Shown here: positions 27,240 to 35,619 of the stretch, piece by piece | Layout of the letters: the number at the start of each line of letters is the position of its first letter | Numbering within the stretch: the first letter of the stretch is position 1 | From: Halobacteriales archaeon QS_9_68_17 | GTDB lineage: Archaea > Halobacteriota > Halobacteria > Halobacteriales > Natronoarchaeaceae | Reading direction: 5' to 3' | DNA: 64,000 nt | Assembly: GCA_003023565.1 (NCBI GenBank) | Contig: PXSA01000040.1 | Coordinates: 1 to 64,000, forward strand | Translations under genes and position numbers: made by a program | Notes under the pieces: generated by a model | What the model saw: only the letters and a program-made list of their open reading frames with translations | Databases searched by the model: none | Told to the model about the DNA's origin: nothing

Positions 27240-27791
27240 ATGCGGGTTCGCGACTGGGACGACATCGTGGAGGACGTCGTGGAACAGGACGTCGACCCAC
27301 AGGGCTGGCGCGCCGTCGCGGGCGACCGCGGGGGCGGCGTCGGCGAGGACCTCTACGTCGGTCACCCGGCCGCGGGCGTCTACCAGCTGAAGACGTACGC
27401 CAAGAACCCGTTCAACGTGCGAGGGGTCGGCGCGCGCGTCGCCCGGCACCTCGACGACGAGATCGGGTCGTACCTCCCGGCGGAGTCCGACACCGGACGG
27501 TTCGCCGTGCGGTCGCCCCCGGACGACGAGGACGAGGCCGAGGACAGGGCGTCCCACCTCGAAGCGGTGATCGAGGCCCACGCCGACGCGCCGACGACGC
27601 CCGGCGACCTGTTCGACGACGTGATGGAGGCGCTGGACAGCCCCGCGTTCGGCCCGATGGAGTACGACCAGTACGACCGCCCCGACGAACTGGACGAACT
27701 CTCGTCGACGTTCGAGGAGGCCGAGGAACTGCTCGACGCGGAGTTAGAGGACCTCGTCGACGACGACGGCGTGGGGCGCGGTTTCCAGTGA
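27240..27791 (+). CDS. Conserved haloarchaeal hypothetical protein
   Basis: MRVRDWDDIVEDVVEQDVDPQGWRAVAGDRGGGVGEDLYVGHPAAGVYQLKTYAKNPF. Confidence 0.75.
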   Translation: MRVRDWDDIVEDVVEQDVDPQGWRAVAGDRGGGVGEDLYVGHPAAGVYQLKTYAKNPFNVRGVGARVARHLDDEIGSYLPAESDTGRFAVRSPPDDEDEAEDRASHLEAVIEAHADAPTTPGDLFDDVMEALDSPAFGPMEYDQYDRPDELDELSSTFEEAEELLDAELEDLVDDDGVGRGFQ

Positions 27792-27822
27792 GTACAAACG
27801 CGCGGCTCCCGTGTAGTGCGGT

Positions 27823-28215
27823 ATGACCGCCGCCGACACGGTCCGCGAGTACTACGAGTCGCTGCGCCGCGGGGAGCCGCTGTACCCGTACTTCGTCGAA
27901 GACCCCCGGACGGCCAAGTTCGGGGTCTCGGAGTCGCTGCTTGGCTACGACGACGTGGCCGAGGCGCTCCGCGAGCAGAGGCGCACGACCGAAGCGTGGA
28001 CGGTCGACTCCCGCCGGCTCAGCGTCGCCGAGCGCGACGGTTATGCCTGGTTCAGCGACGAGGTGGACCTCGGGTGGACCGATTCGTCGTCGGGCCGCAG
28101 GCGCGCGTATCCGACCCGCTGGAGCGGCACGCTGGAGCGACACGACGGCGAGTGGCTGTTCGCCGAACTGCACGTCAGCGCGCCGGACGAGTCCCTGGCG
28201 GCGGCCGGTGACTGA
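27823..28215 (+). CDS. SnoaL/NTF2-like family protein
   Basis: MTAADTVREYYESLRRGEPLYPYFVEDPRTAKFGVSESLLGYDDVAEALREQ...WSGTLERHDGEWLFAELHVS. Confidence 0.75.
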   Translation: MTAADTVREYYESLRRGEPLYPYFVEDPRTAKFGVSESLLGYDDVAEALREQRRTTEAWTVDSRRLSVAERDGYAWFSDEVDLGWTDSSSGRRRAYPTRWSGTLERHDGEWLFAELHVSAPDESLAAAGD

Positions 28216-28216
28216 G

Positions 28217-28420
28217 ATGGTCGGCCCGTCGATCTCGGAGGAGCAGCGAGAGCGGAGTCGAACGCGACTGAAGGCCGGGTTCGTCCTCCTCGTCGGCGTG
28301 TCGGCCGGCATGATCGCGGTCCAGGGGAACGCGTCGCTGCCGAGCGTCCTCGCCGTGGTCGCCGCGGGGCTCGTCCTCGGCGTCCTCCTCGTGTACTACC
28401 TCTCATCGATCGTTCCCTGA
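28217..28420 (+). CDS. Small two-TM membrane protein
   Basis: MVGPSISEEQRERSRTRLKAGFVLLVGVSAGMIAVQGNASLPSVLAVVAAGLVLGVLLVYYLSSIVP; start follows the preceding stop by 1 nt. Confidence 0.7.
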   Translation: MVGPSISEEQRERSRTRLKAGFVLLVGVSAGMIAVQGNASLPSVLAVVAAGLVLGVLLVYYLSSIVP

Positions 28421-28516
28421 CCGGGGGCGGGCCTGGAATCACCTAACCGAAACCGTCCGCCTACCTCGCGGTCGGCGACGGTCGCGACGGGTCGCTCTCC
28501 GGCGACTCCTCGGACG

Positions 28517-28714
28517 TTAGCCGTCGTGGACGACGTAGAACCGTTCGTCTTCCGGGTCCTCGACCACCGCAGCGTCGCTGTCGATAGCGACGTCGACAGG
28601 ATCGCCGAGCGACACCGCCTCCGCCCGGGGAAGCTCGCGGACCGCCGGCGGGAGCGAGACGACGCTTATCCACTCGTCGTGCTCCGCTCGCGCCGCGTCG
28701 AAGGCGAGCCGTTC
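28517..28714 (-). other. Start-less coding-like segment (possible small gene or 5'-truncated remnant)
   Basis: PERLAFDAARAEHDEWISVVSLPPAVRELPRAEAVSLGDPVDVAIDSDAAVVEDPEDERFYVVHDG*; no ATG/GTG found in frame before running into the upstream gene. Confidence 0.35.
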
Positions 28715-29669
28715 AGGGATCGACGCGGCGGATCCACGACCGCGGCGAATCGACCTCGTCGGGCGTCGGGAGGGTCTCCGGGCGCTCCCACACCGCGCCG
28801 GCGGCGGCCACGCCGCGTTCCTCGGCGACCGTCTCGAAGAACGCCTTGCCGCGTTCGTACTGGCGGCGCTTCAGCCCGAGCCCGAGCGCGCGGCGGACGA
28901 GGTGGGCGAGCGGGCCGCGGCCCTGCCGGCGCTGGTCGAGTTTCCGCCGGAGGTCGGCGTACTCGTCGTCGAACGCGTGGTCCATCAACAGCTCGGCGTA
29001 CCCCTCGACGACGGTCATCACGGCGTCGAGTTCCTTGAACGCGTCGCGGTCGAGCGACCCGTCGGCCACCGCGCCGATGCCGCGTTCCATGTGTTCTTCG
29101 AGGTGTTCTGAGAGCCACGGTGCCGCGCCGAACTCGGCCGCGTGTGTCACCTCGTGGAACGCGATCCACCGTCGGAAACGGGCGTACTCGACGTTCAGCG
29201 AGTCGGCGGTGCGGCGGATGTTCGGGCGGACGAAGTAGAGCGCGTGGTCGTCCGGCTCCTCGGCGAGCAACAGCGGGTCGTACTGCCCGAGGACGTTGCG
29301 GGCGAGAAAGCCGAGCATGAAGCTCGTCGATCCGGTGTTGACGACGCGCGCCGCGCCGGGGAAGAAGTCCGCCGTCTCCTCCTCCAGCGGCCGCATCAGG
29401 CGGCCGAACGTCTCGACGTTGGCGTCGATCCAGTGATGCCGGTTCTGGATCTCGACGGCGCGGGGCACGTCGAACTCCAGGTCGGCGACCCCGCGGACGC
29501 GGCGGCGCGCGTCGCGAACGTCGTCCGCGTAGCCGTCAGCCTCGGCCTCCGAGACGTCGATCGATCCCGCTTCTGTCGACGCCTTCGCGGCCTCAGCGAC
29601 CGCGCTCCAGTCTATCGGTCCCTCGCCGGAGGCGGACGTAACGGCCCGGACGCTACGGTAGAGGTTCAC
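28713..29669 (-). CDS. Zinc-dependent metalloprotease-like protein (zincin, F420-biosynthesis-associated family)
   Basis: RWIAFHEVTHAAEFGAAPWLSEHLEEHMERG, HExxH-like; DHALYFVRPNIRRTADSLNVEYARFRRW. Confidence 0.82.
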   Translation of the reverse strand: MNLYRSVRAVTSASGEGPIDWSAVAEAAKASTEAGSIDVSEAEADGYADDVRDARRRVRGVADLEFDVPRAVEIQNRHHWIDANVETFGRLMRPLEEETADFFPGAARVVNTGSTSFMLGFLARNVLGQYDPLLLAEEPDDHALYFVRPNIRRTADSLNVEYARFRRWIAFHEVTHAAEFGAAPWLSEHLEEHMERGIGAVADGSLDRDAFKELDAVMTVVEGYAELLMDHAFDDEYADLRRKLDQRRQGRGPLAHLVRRALGLGLKRRQYERGKAFFETVAEERGVAAAGAVWERPETLPTPDEVDSPRSWIRRVDP

Positions 29670-29740
29670 GGTGAGTTCAATTGCGGCCGAGCGGACAAAA
29701 CCCTTCTCCCGATGGAGACGAACGCCGCCCGGTTCGGCGG

Positions 29741-30010
29741 TTACGCGGGTTCCTCGACCGTGTATTCGGGTTCGGCGTCGAACTCCTCCTCGTCGTCGCC
29801 GCCGCGGACCTTGCGGACGACGGCGGCGGTGAGGACGAGCGCGACGAGGCCGATCAGGACCTTGCCGCCGCTGCCCCCGTCGTCCGCGTCCTCGACCTCG
29901 ACCGCGGTCCCGCCGTCGGACCGGGAGCGGCCCTCGTCGCCGCTCAGCCAGCTGGGAGAGAACTGCGGGTTGCCATCAACTTCCACCTTCAACAGGGTAA
30001 TGTCGACCAT
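29741..30010 (-). CDS. Small haloarchaeal membrane protein
   Basis: MVDITLLKVEVDGNPQFSPSWLSGDEGRSRSDGGTAVEVEDADDGGSGGKVLIGLVALVLTAAVVRKVRGGDDEEEFDAEPEYTVEEPA. Confidence 0.7.
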   Translation of the reverse strand: MVDITLLKVEVDGNPQFSPSWLSGDEGRSRSDGGTAVEVEDADDGGSGGKVLIGLVALVLTAAVVRKVRGGDDEEEFDAEPEYTVEEPA

Positions 30011-30118
30011 GTCTCGACGTTCGACGGGCACGGTCTTAGACGTGGGGGGCGGTCCGGGTCGGCACCCGGGGACTTCCGGAAGGGACAGGGTTTCGTCGCC
30101 GCGGTGGCAAGCGGACGC

Positions 30119-31174
30119 ATGGACGATCTCGAACGGGCCTTGCTCGACGACCTGCTCGCGTCTTCGACCCCCTCCGGCTACGAGGCACCGGGCCAGCGGG
30201 TGTGGGTCGACTACGTGAGCGACTTCGCCGACGAGGTCCGCACCGACGACTACGGCAACGCCGTCGCGGTCGGCGAGGGGAGCGGCCCCGAGATCGCGGT
30301 CGCGGGCCACGCCGACCAGATCGGTCTGCTCGTCCGCGAGGTCGACGACGACGGCCACCTCCACGTCAGCCCGGTCGGCGGGATGGACGTGACGGTGACC
30401 CGCGGCCAGCAGGTGACCGTCCACGCGGGCGACGGCGAGGTGCCCGGCGTCATCGGACAGACCGCGGTCCACGTCCGCGAGGACGACGACGACGAGGAGC
30501 GCGTCGCCGACCAACTCGTCGACGTGGGCGCGGCGGACGGTGAGGCGGCCCGCGACCTCGTCTCCGTCGGCGATCCGATAACGATAGACGGCGACGTGAC
30601 CGACTTACAGGGGTCCCGCGTCGCCGGCCCCGGCATGGACAACCGCGCGGGGATGTGGACAGCGGCGGAGGCGCTCCGCCGGTCGGTCGCGGCCGGCGTC
30701 GACGCGACGGTGTACGCCGTCAGCACCGTCCAGGAGGAGGTCGGCTTGCGGGGCGCGCGGATTGTCGGGTTCGACCTCGACCCGGACGCCGTCGTCGCCG
30801 TCGACGTCACGCACGCGCTCGACTACCCGGACGCGCCCGATGACCGCGCCAGCGACGTGGCGCTCGGCGACGGCCCGGTGCTCTCTCGCGGGAGCGCGAA
30901 CCACCCCGTCCTCGTCGACGCGCTCCGCGCGACGGCCACCGACGCGGGCATCGACGTCCAACTGCAGTCGGCGTCGACGGCCACCGACACCGACGCCGAC
31001 GCGTTTTACACGTCCAGAAGCGGGATCCCGTCGACGTATCTCGGGGTCCCGAACCGCTACATGCACACGCCGGTCGAAGTCGTCGACACGGCGGACCTCT
31101 CCGCCGCGGCCGACCTGCTCGCGGCGTTTCTCGCCGGCGCGGGGAGTTACTCCCCCTTCACCGTCGATATCTGA
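30119..31174 (+). CDS. M42 family metallopeptidase
   Basis: MDDLERALLDDLLASSTPSGYEAPGQRVW...GHADQIGLLVREV...VSTVQEEVGLRGAR...RYMHTPVEVV. Confidence 0.9.
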   Translation: MDDLERALLDDLLASSTPSGYEAPGQRVWVDYVSDFADEVRTDDYGNAVAVGEGSGPEIAVAGHADQIGLLVREVDDDGHLHVSPVGGMDVTVTRGQQVTVHAGDGEVPGVIGQTAVHVREDDDDEERVADQLVDVGAADGEAARDLVSVGDPITIDGDVTDLQGSRVAGPGMDNRAGMWTAAEALRRSVAAGVDATVYAVSTVQEEVGLRGARIVGFDLDPDAVVAVDVTHALDYPDAPDDRASDVALGDGPVLSRGSANHPVLVDALRATATDAGIDVQLQSASTATDTDADAFYTSRSGIPSTYLGVPNRYMHTPVEVVDTADLSAAADLLAAFLAGAGSYSPFTVDI

Positions 31175-31221
31175 CCCGCCTTTCCGGTACGTTTAAGCAC
31201 GAGTCGAAAGCCGTTCACGGT

Positions 31222-31413
31222 ATGAGCGAACGTCCGCTCGACGTCCTCGAGGCGTCCGTCGGCGAGGAAGTGACCGTGCGACTCAAAGACGGCGAGGAGT
31301 ACGGGGGCCACCTCACGGGCTACGACCAGCACATGAATCTCGTCCTCGAAGACGCCGAGGGCGAAGACACAACGATTATACGCGGCGATAACGTCGTGTC
31401 GATCATCCCATGA
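31222..31413 (+). CDS. LSm/Sm-like archaeal protein
   Basis: [63 protein letters not shown]. Confidence 0.95.
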   Translation: MSERPLDVLEASVGEEVTVRLKDGEEYGGHLTGYDQHMNLVLEDAEGEDTTIIRGDNVVSIIP

Positions 31414-31583
31414 CCGGTGCAGGAACCCCGAGCCAGGGCAAAAAGAACACCACGACCCACACGAAGTGCCGACGGTGTGGTGAGAAGTCGTATCACGTCA
31501 AGAAAAAGGAGTGTTCGTCGTGCGGTTTCGGCAAGTCGAGCAAGCAGCGCGGCTACGAGTGGCAGTCGAAGGCCGGCGAGTAA
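31410..31583 (+). CDS. rpl37e: 50S ribosomal protein L37e
   Basis: [61 protein letters not shown] overlap with LSm; below the ORF-track length cutoff. Confidence 0.95.
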   Translation: MTGAGTPSQGKKNTTTHTKCRRCGEKSYHVKKKECSSCGFGKSSKQRGYEWQSKAGE

Positions 31584-31840
31584 CCGCTGTCTGACGAACT
31601 CTCCAGGCGCTGACGTGGTCTTCTCGAACCCCGACCGCGTAGCGGCCGCTCCGTCTCTAACCGGGGACTCGCGTCCAGTGATCGGTCCTTCCGACCGCCC
31701 GTACCTGCCGCTCGCGGCCGTGAGAGACGGTAACTCACGATCCGGGATGCGATACAAGAACGTGTATATTCTTCGCTAAAGAGACGGAGAATAGGGCACG
31801 GTTGCGAGGATTTATCCCCGGTGGCTCGCTACGGTCGCGT

Positions 31841-33283
31841 ATGTCAGACGGGCATGCCGAGAGGCAGTCCCGGACGGGACTGACGGAGAAGTGCGGCGTG
31901 GTCGGCGTCTCGCTCTCCGACCGCGACGCCGCGCGCCCCCTCTACTACTCCCTGTACGCGCTCCAGCACCGCGGGCAGGAGTCGGCGGGCATCGTCACGC
32001 ACGACGGGTTCCAGCAGCACAGCCACGTCGAGATGGGTCTCGTCGGCGACGTCTTCTCCGAGGACGACATCGAGAGCCTGAACGGACCGGCTGGCATCGG
32101 CCACGTCCGCTACCCCACCTCCGGGAGCGTCGACTCCTGTTGCGCCCAGCCCTTCTCCGTCTCGTTCAAGAGCGGGTCGCTGGGGCTCTCGCACAACGGA
32201 AACCTCGTCAACGCGGACGAGATCCGGGACGAGCTCGCCGAACTCGGCCACGCCTTCACCTCGGACGGCGACACCGAGGTGATCGCTCACGACCTCGCGC
32301 GCAACCTGCTGGAGGAGGACCTCGTCCGCGCGGTCAAGCGCACGATGGGGCGCATCCACGGGTCGTACTCGCTGACGATCACGCACGACGACACCGTGAT
32401 GGGCGTCCGCGACCCGCAGGGCAACCGACCGCTCTGCATCGGGACGCTCGACGACGGCTACATCCTCGCCAGCGAGTCCGCGGCCATCGACACGCTGGAC
32501 GGCGAACTCGTGCGCGACGTGCGGCCGGGCGAACTCGTCGTCCTGCAGTCCGACGGACAGGGGTTCGACACGTACCAGTTAGTGGAGCGGGAAAACACCG
32601 CGCACTGCTTCTTCGAGCACGTCTACTTCGCCCGCCCCGACAGCGTCATCGACGGCAAGCGCGTCTACGAGGTGCGCCGCGACCTCGGCCGCGAACTGTG
32701 GGCGGAATCCGGCGTCGACAGCGACGTGGTCCTCCCGGTCCCCGACTCCGGCCGCGCGTTCGCCTCGGGCTACGCCGAGGCCGCGGACGACGTGGAGTTC
32801 GCCGAGGGCCTGATGAAGAACCGCTACGTCGGCCGGACGTTCATCATGCCGACACAGGACGGGCGCGAGCGCGCGGTCCGCCTGAAACTGAACCCCATCA
32901 AAAGCACCATCGAGGGCAAGACCGTCACCATCATCGACGACTCCATCGTCCGCGGGACGACCTCGACCCAACTGGTCGAACTCCTCAAAGACGTCGGCGC
33001 GGAGGAGGTCCACGTCCGCATCGGCGCGCCGCCTATCGTCGCGCCGTGTTACATGGGCATCGACATGGCCAGTCGCGACGAACTGATCGCGGCCGACCGA
33101 ACGGTCGAGGAGATCGCCGACGAGATAGACGCCGACAGCCTCGCGTACCTCTCGAAAGACGCCGTCGCCGAGGTGCTCGAACAGTCCCGCGGCGACCTCT
33201 GTATGGGCTGTGTCACCGGCGAGTACCCGTACGACATCGACGGCGAGGGGACCGACCGCCCCGCGGCCCCGAGCGACGACTGA
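31841..33283 (+). CDS. purF: Amidophosphoribosyltransferase
   Basis: CGVVGVSLSDRDAARPLYYSLYALQHRGQESAGIVTHDG...IIDDSIVRGTTSTQLV. Confidence 0.95.
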   Translation: MSDGHAERQSRTGLTEKCGVVGVSLSDRDAARPLYYSLYALQHRGQESAGIVTHDGFQQHSHVEMGLVGDVFSEDDIESLNGPAGIGHVRYPTSGSVDSCCAQPFSVSFKSGSLGLSHNGNLVNADEIRDELAELGHAFTSDGDTEVIAHDLARNLLEEDLVRAVKRTMGRIHGSYSLTITHDDTVMGVRDPQGNRPLCIGTLDDGYILASESAAIDTLDGELVRDVRPGELVVLQSDGQGFDTYQLVERENTAHCFFEHVYFARPDSVIDGKRVYEVRRDLGRELWAESGVDSDVVLPVPDSGRAFASGYAEAADDVEFAEGLMKNRYVGRTFIMPTQDGRERAVRLKLNPIKSTIEGKTVTIIDDSIVRGTTSTQLVELLKDVGAEEVHVRIGAPPIVAPCYMGIDMASRDELIAADRTVEEIADEIDADSLAYLSKDAVAEVLEQSRGDLCMGCVTGEYPYDIDGEGTDRPAAPSDD

Positions 33284-33370
33284 TCGGCCCGGCTCCGCCG
33301 ACCGCAGGCGATCCCGGCACGATAGCACACCACAAACACTGTTTTAGTGTGGCTTGCCCGACACTCTTCC

Positions 33371-33895
33371 ATGACAGGACCGGCGTTTCTGGAGGGCGAA
33401 ACGGTATCGCTCCGGACCGTCGAGGAGGAGGACCTGGAGTTCCTCCGCGACGGCGTGAACGACCCCGACGTGTGGCGCACCACGCTAATGCACGGACCGA
33501 AAAACGTCGAACAGGAGCGGGAGTTCTTCGAGGAAGTCGTTTGCGAGGAGGGGTCGGTCGACCTCGTCGTCGCGGACGGCGAGGACCCGGTCGGGATGGT
33601 CGGACTGAACGGACTGGACGAGGGCAACGGCGTCGCCGAACTCGGCTACTGGATCGCGCCCGACCACTGGGGGAACGGCTACGCGACCGACGCCGCGCGG
33701 ACGGTGACCGAGTACGGCTTCGAGCAGCGACGCCTGCACCGCGTGCAGGCCCGCGTCGTCGGCTTCAACGAGGCCTCGGCGTGCGTACTGGAGAAGGCCG
33801 GCTTCGAGCGCGAGGGCGTCCACCGCGGTGCGGCGTTCGTCGACGGCGAGCACAGGGACGTAGTCCGGTACGCCCGCCTCGCGACGGACGAGTGA
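33371..33895 (+). CDS. GNAT family N-acetyltransferase
   Basis: MTGPAFLEGETVSLRTVEEEDLEFLRDGVNDPDVWR...LGYWIAPDHWGNGYATDAARTV. Confidence 0.9.
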   Translation: MTGPAFLEGETVSLRTVEEEDLEFLRDGVNDPDVWRTTLMHGPKNVEQEREFFEEVVCEEGSVDLVVADGEDPVGMVGLNGLDEGNGVAELGYWIAPDHWGNGYATDAARTVTEYGFEQRRLHRVQARVVGFNEASACVLEKAGFEREGVHRGAAFVDGEHRDVVRYARLATDE

Positions 33896-33916
33896 CCGGC
33901 CTCGGACGCCGCCGTG

Positions 33917-34477
33917 TCAGTAAATCACGTACAGCATCGCGTACACTACCTCGCCGAGCGCGAACGAGACCAGCCACAGGGCGGCCGCGACGCGGCCGAC
34001 CCGCGCGTGAACCGTCTCCCGGAGTTCGCTCGCCGACCGCGTCCACGCGAGCAGGAGCGCGTAGTAGACGAACGGGAGCGTCAGGACCGCGAGCGTGATG
34101 TGAATCGCCAGAACCGGGAGATAGACGTACGTGTAAACGCCGTCCGGGCCGGGAAACGCGGCCGGCCCCTCCAGCGCGATCCGGTACAGGTACAGTACGA
34201 GGAACGCGACGAACAGGGCGAACGAGGCGAGCATCAGTCGTCGGTGCCGCCCGACGCGACCGCGTCGGATCGCCCGGACGCCGGCCGATATCGTCCCGAT
34301 GGCCGCCGCGCTGACGACGGCGTTGGCATGCGGGATCGCTGACAGTACCGCGTCGGGGGCGTGCGGGAGCGCCGCCCCCGGCACCGCGCCGAGCGCGGCC
34401 CCGAACACGAGCGCGAGCGAGACGACGGTGAGCAGGCCCGTGGCCGCGGGGACGTGTTCCCTCATCCGGCGTTGCAT
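33917..34477 (-). CDS. DUF420-like membrane protein
   Basis: Multiple TM segments; IHITLAVLTLPFVYYALLLAW...HARVGRVAAALWLVSFALGEVVYAMLYVIY. Confidence 0.8.
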   Translation of the reverse strand: MQRRMREHVPAATGLLTVVSLALVFGAALGAVPGAALPHAPDAVLSAIPHANAVVSAAAIGTISAGVRAIRRGRVGRHRRLMLASFALFVAFLVLYLYRIALEGPAAFPGPDGVYTYVYLPVLAIHITLAVLTLPFVYYALLLAWTRSASELRETVHARVGRVAAALWLVSFALGEVVYAMLYVIY

Positions 34478-34663
34478 GGTCAGGGGTTGGGTCCGTGGCC
34501 CCAAAGACGTTCCTTTCGCGGACCGCCGGCCGCGTGGACTCGACCGGAGACGACCGTTTCGAGAGCACTGTGGAGTTCTCACCACTCGTATGTATAAAAG
34601 AAAAAGTACCCCGTGATCTGTTACTACCGTATCCATTTGGGGGTCCGCGCCGATATCGGAAGC

Positions 34664-35369
34664 ATGGAACGCGGGTACCGGGTCGTGCTGGTCGCCCTCC
34701 CCGTGGGGGGCCGCCGGCTGTGCCGGCACCGACCCCAATATCGACGCCGGGTCCGACGACGGGGCGAGCGCGACGACGACCGCCGCGAGCGGGAACGCCA
34801 CCGACGGAACGCTCGGGGTCCATCTCATCAGCGTGGGACAGGCCTCCACGATGCTGGTCGTCGGCCCATCCGGCGAGACGATACTCGTCGACACCGACGA
34901 TCACGGCGACGACGGGGAGTACGTCCTCGACTACCTCCGCGACCGGACCGACTACCTGGTGACGACCCACGCCGACGCGGACCACACCGGCGGCCACGCG
35001 GCCGTCATCGAACACTACGAGACGCAGTCCGGCGGGATCGGCGCGGCGTACGACCCCGGCATCGCGGCCGGCACCGCGACGTACGACGAGTACCTCGACG
35101 CGGTGGAGGACTACGACGTGACGCTGTACGAGACGAGAGCGGGCGACGCGATCCCGATGGAGGGAGCGACTGTCGACGTGCTCGGTCCTCCCGACCCGTA
35201 TCCCGACGGTGGCGCGTGCAACGAGAACGATGTCGTCCTCCGCGTCGCGTACGGGAACACGTCCGTCCTCCTGCCGGGCGACGCCGAGGACCATCAGGAG
35301 ACGCATCTCGTCGACACCTACGGTGACGACCTGAACGCGACGCTGCTCGCCGCCAGGCGAGGACGATAA
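34664..35369 (+). pseudogene. Secreted MBL-fold (ComEC-type) lipoprotein, frameshifted in signal peptide and truncated at C-terminus
   Basis: MERGYRVVLVALPVG then, after a G6 run (34705-34710), AAGCAGTDPNIDAGSDDG...GTLGVHLISVGQASTMLVVGPSGETILVDTDDHG...TTHADADHTGGHAAVIEHY...LNATLLAARRGR*; the usual GHHGS continuation is missing. Confidence 0.7.
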
Positions 35370-35382
35370 TCCTTGGCCGCCC

Positions 35383-35406
35383 AATAATTTCGCCACGGAA
35401 ATTATT
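35383..35406. repeat. AT-rich palindrome AATAATTTC-GCCACG-GAAATTATT
   Basis: Perfect 9-bp arms with 6-nt spacer between truncated MBL gene and 45-aa ORF. Confidence 0.8.
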
Positions 35407-35480
35407 AGTAACGTACTACGTTAATTTATCCGAATTATTAAGATAAATTCATATTACTATGCGTAGAGGTATGAAGTGCA

Positions 35481-35618
35481 ATGTCATCCACTAACTCACT
35501 CAAGGCATATCTCGCAGACCACCCGCGAATGATCGGCGCGCTGTTTACGATCCTGATGTTGCTGTCGCAAGCCGGTACCGTGGCAGCCGGTGGCGTGCAA
35601 GCCCAACCGGGTCCATGA
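35481..35618 (+). CDS. 45-aa micro-protein with hydrophobic/signal-like segment (resembles haloarchaeal DUF7503-type peptides)
   Basis: MSSTNSLKAYLADHPRMIGALFTILMLLSQAGTVAAGGVQAQPGP*; AT-rich promoter-like upstream region; below the ORF-track cutoff. Confidence 0.7.
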   Translation: MSSTNSLKAYLADHPRMIGALFTILMLLSQAGTVAAGGVQAQPGP

Positions 35619-35619
35619 A

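Noticed and set aside
31891-34098. 735-aa plus-strand ORF overlapping purF and the GNAT gene
   Set aside because: Arg/Pro-rich out-of-frame translation of purF; artefact.
33765-35396. 543-aa minus-strand ORF
   Set aside because: Spans GNAT, DUF420-like and MBL loci out of frame; artefact.
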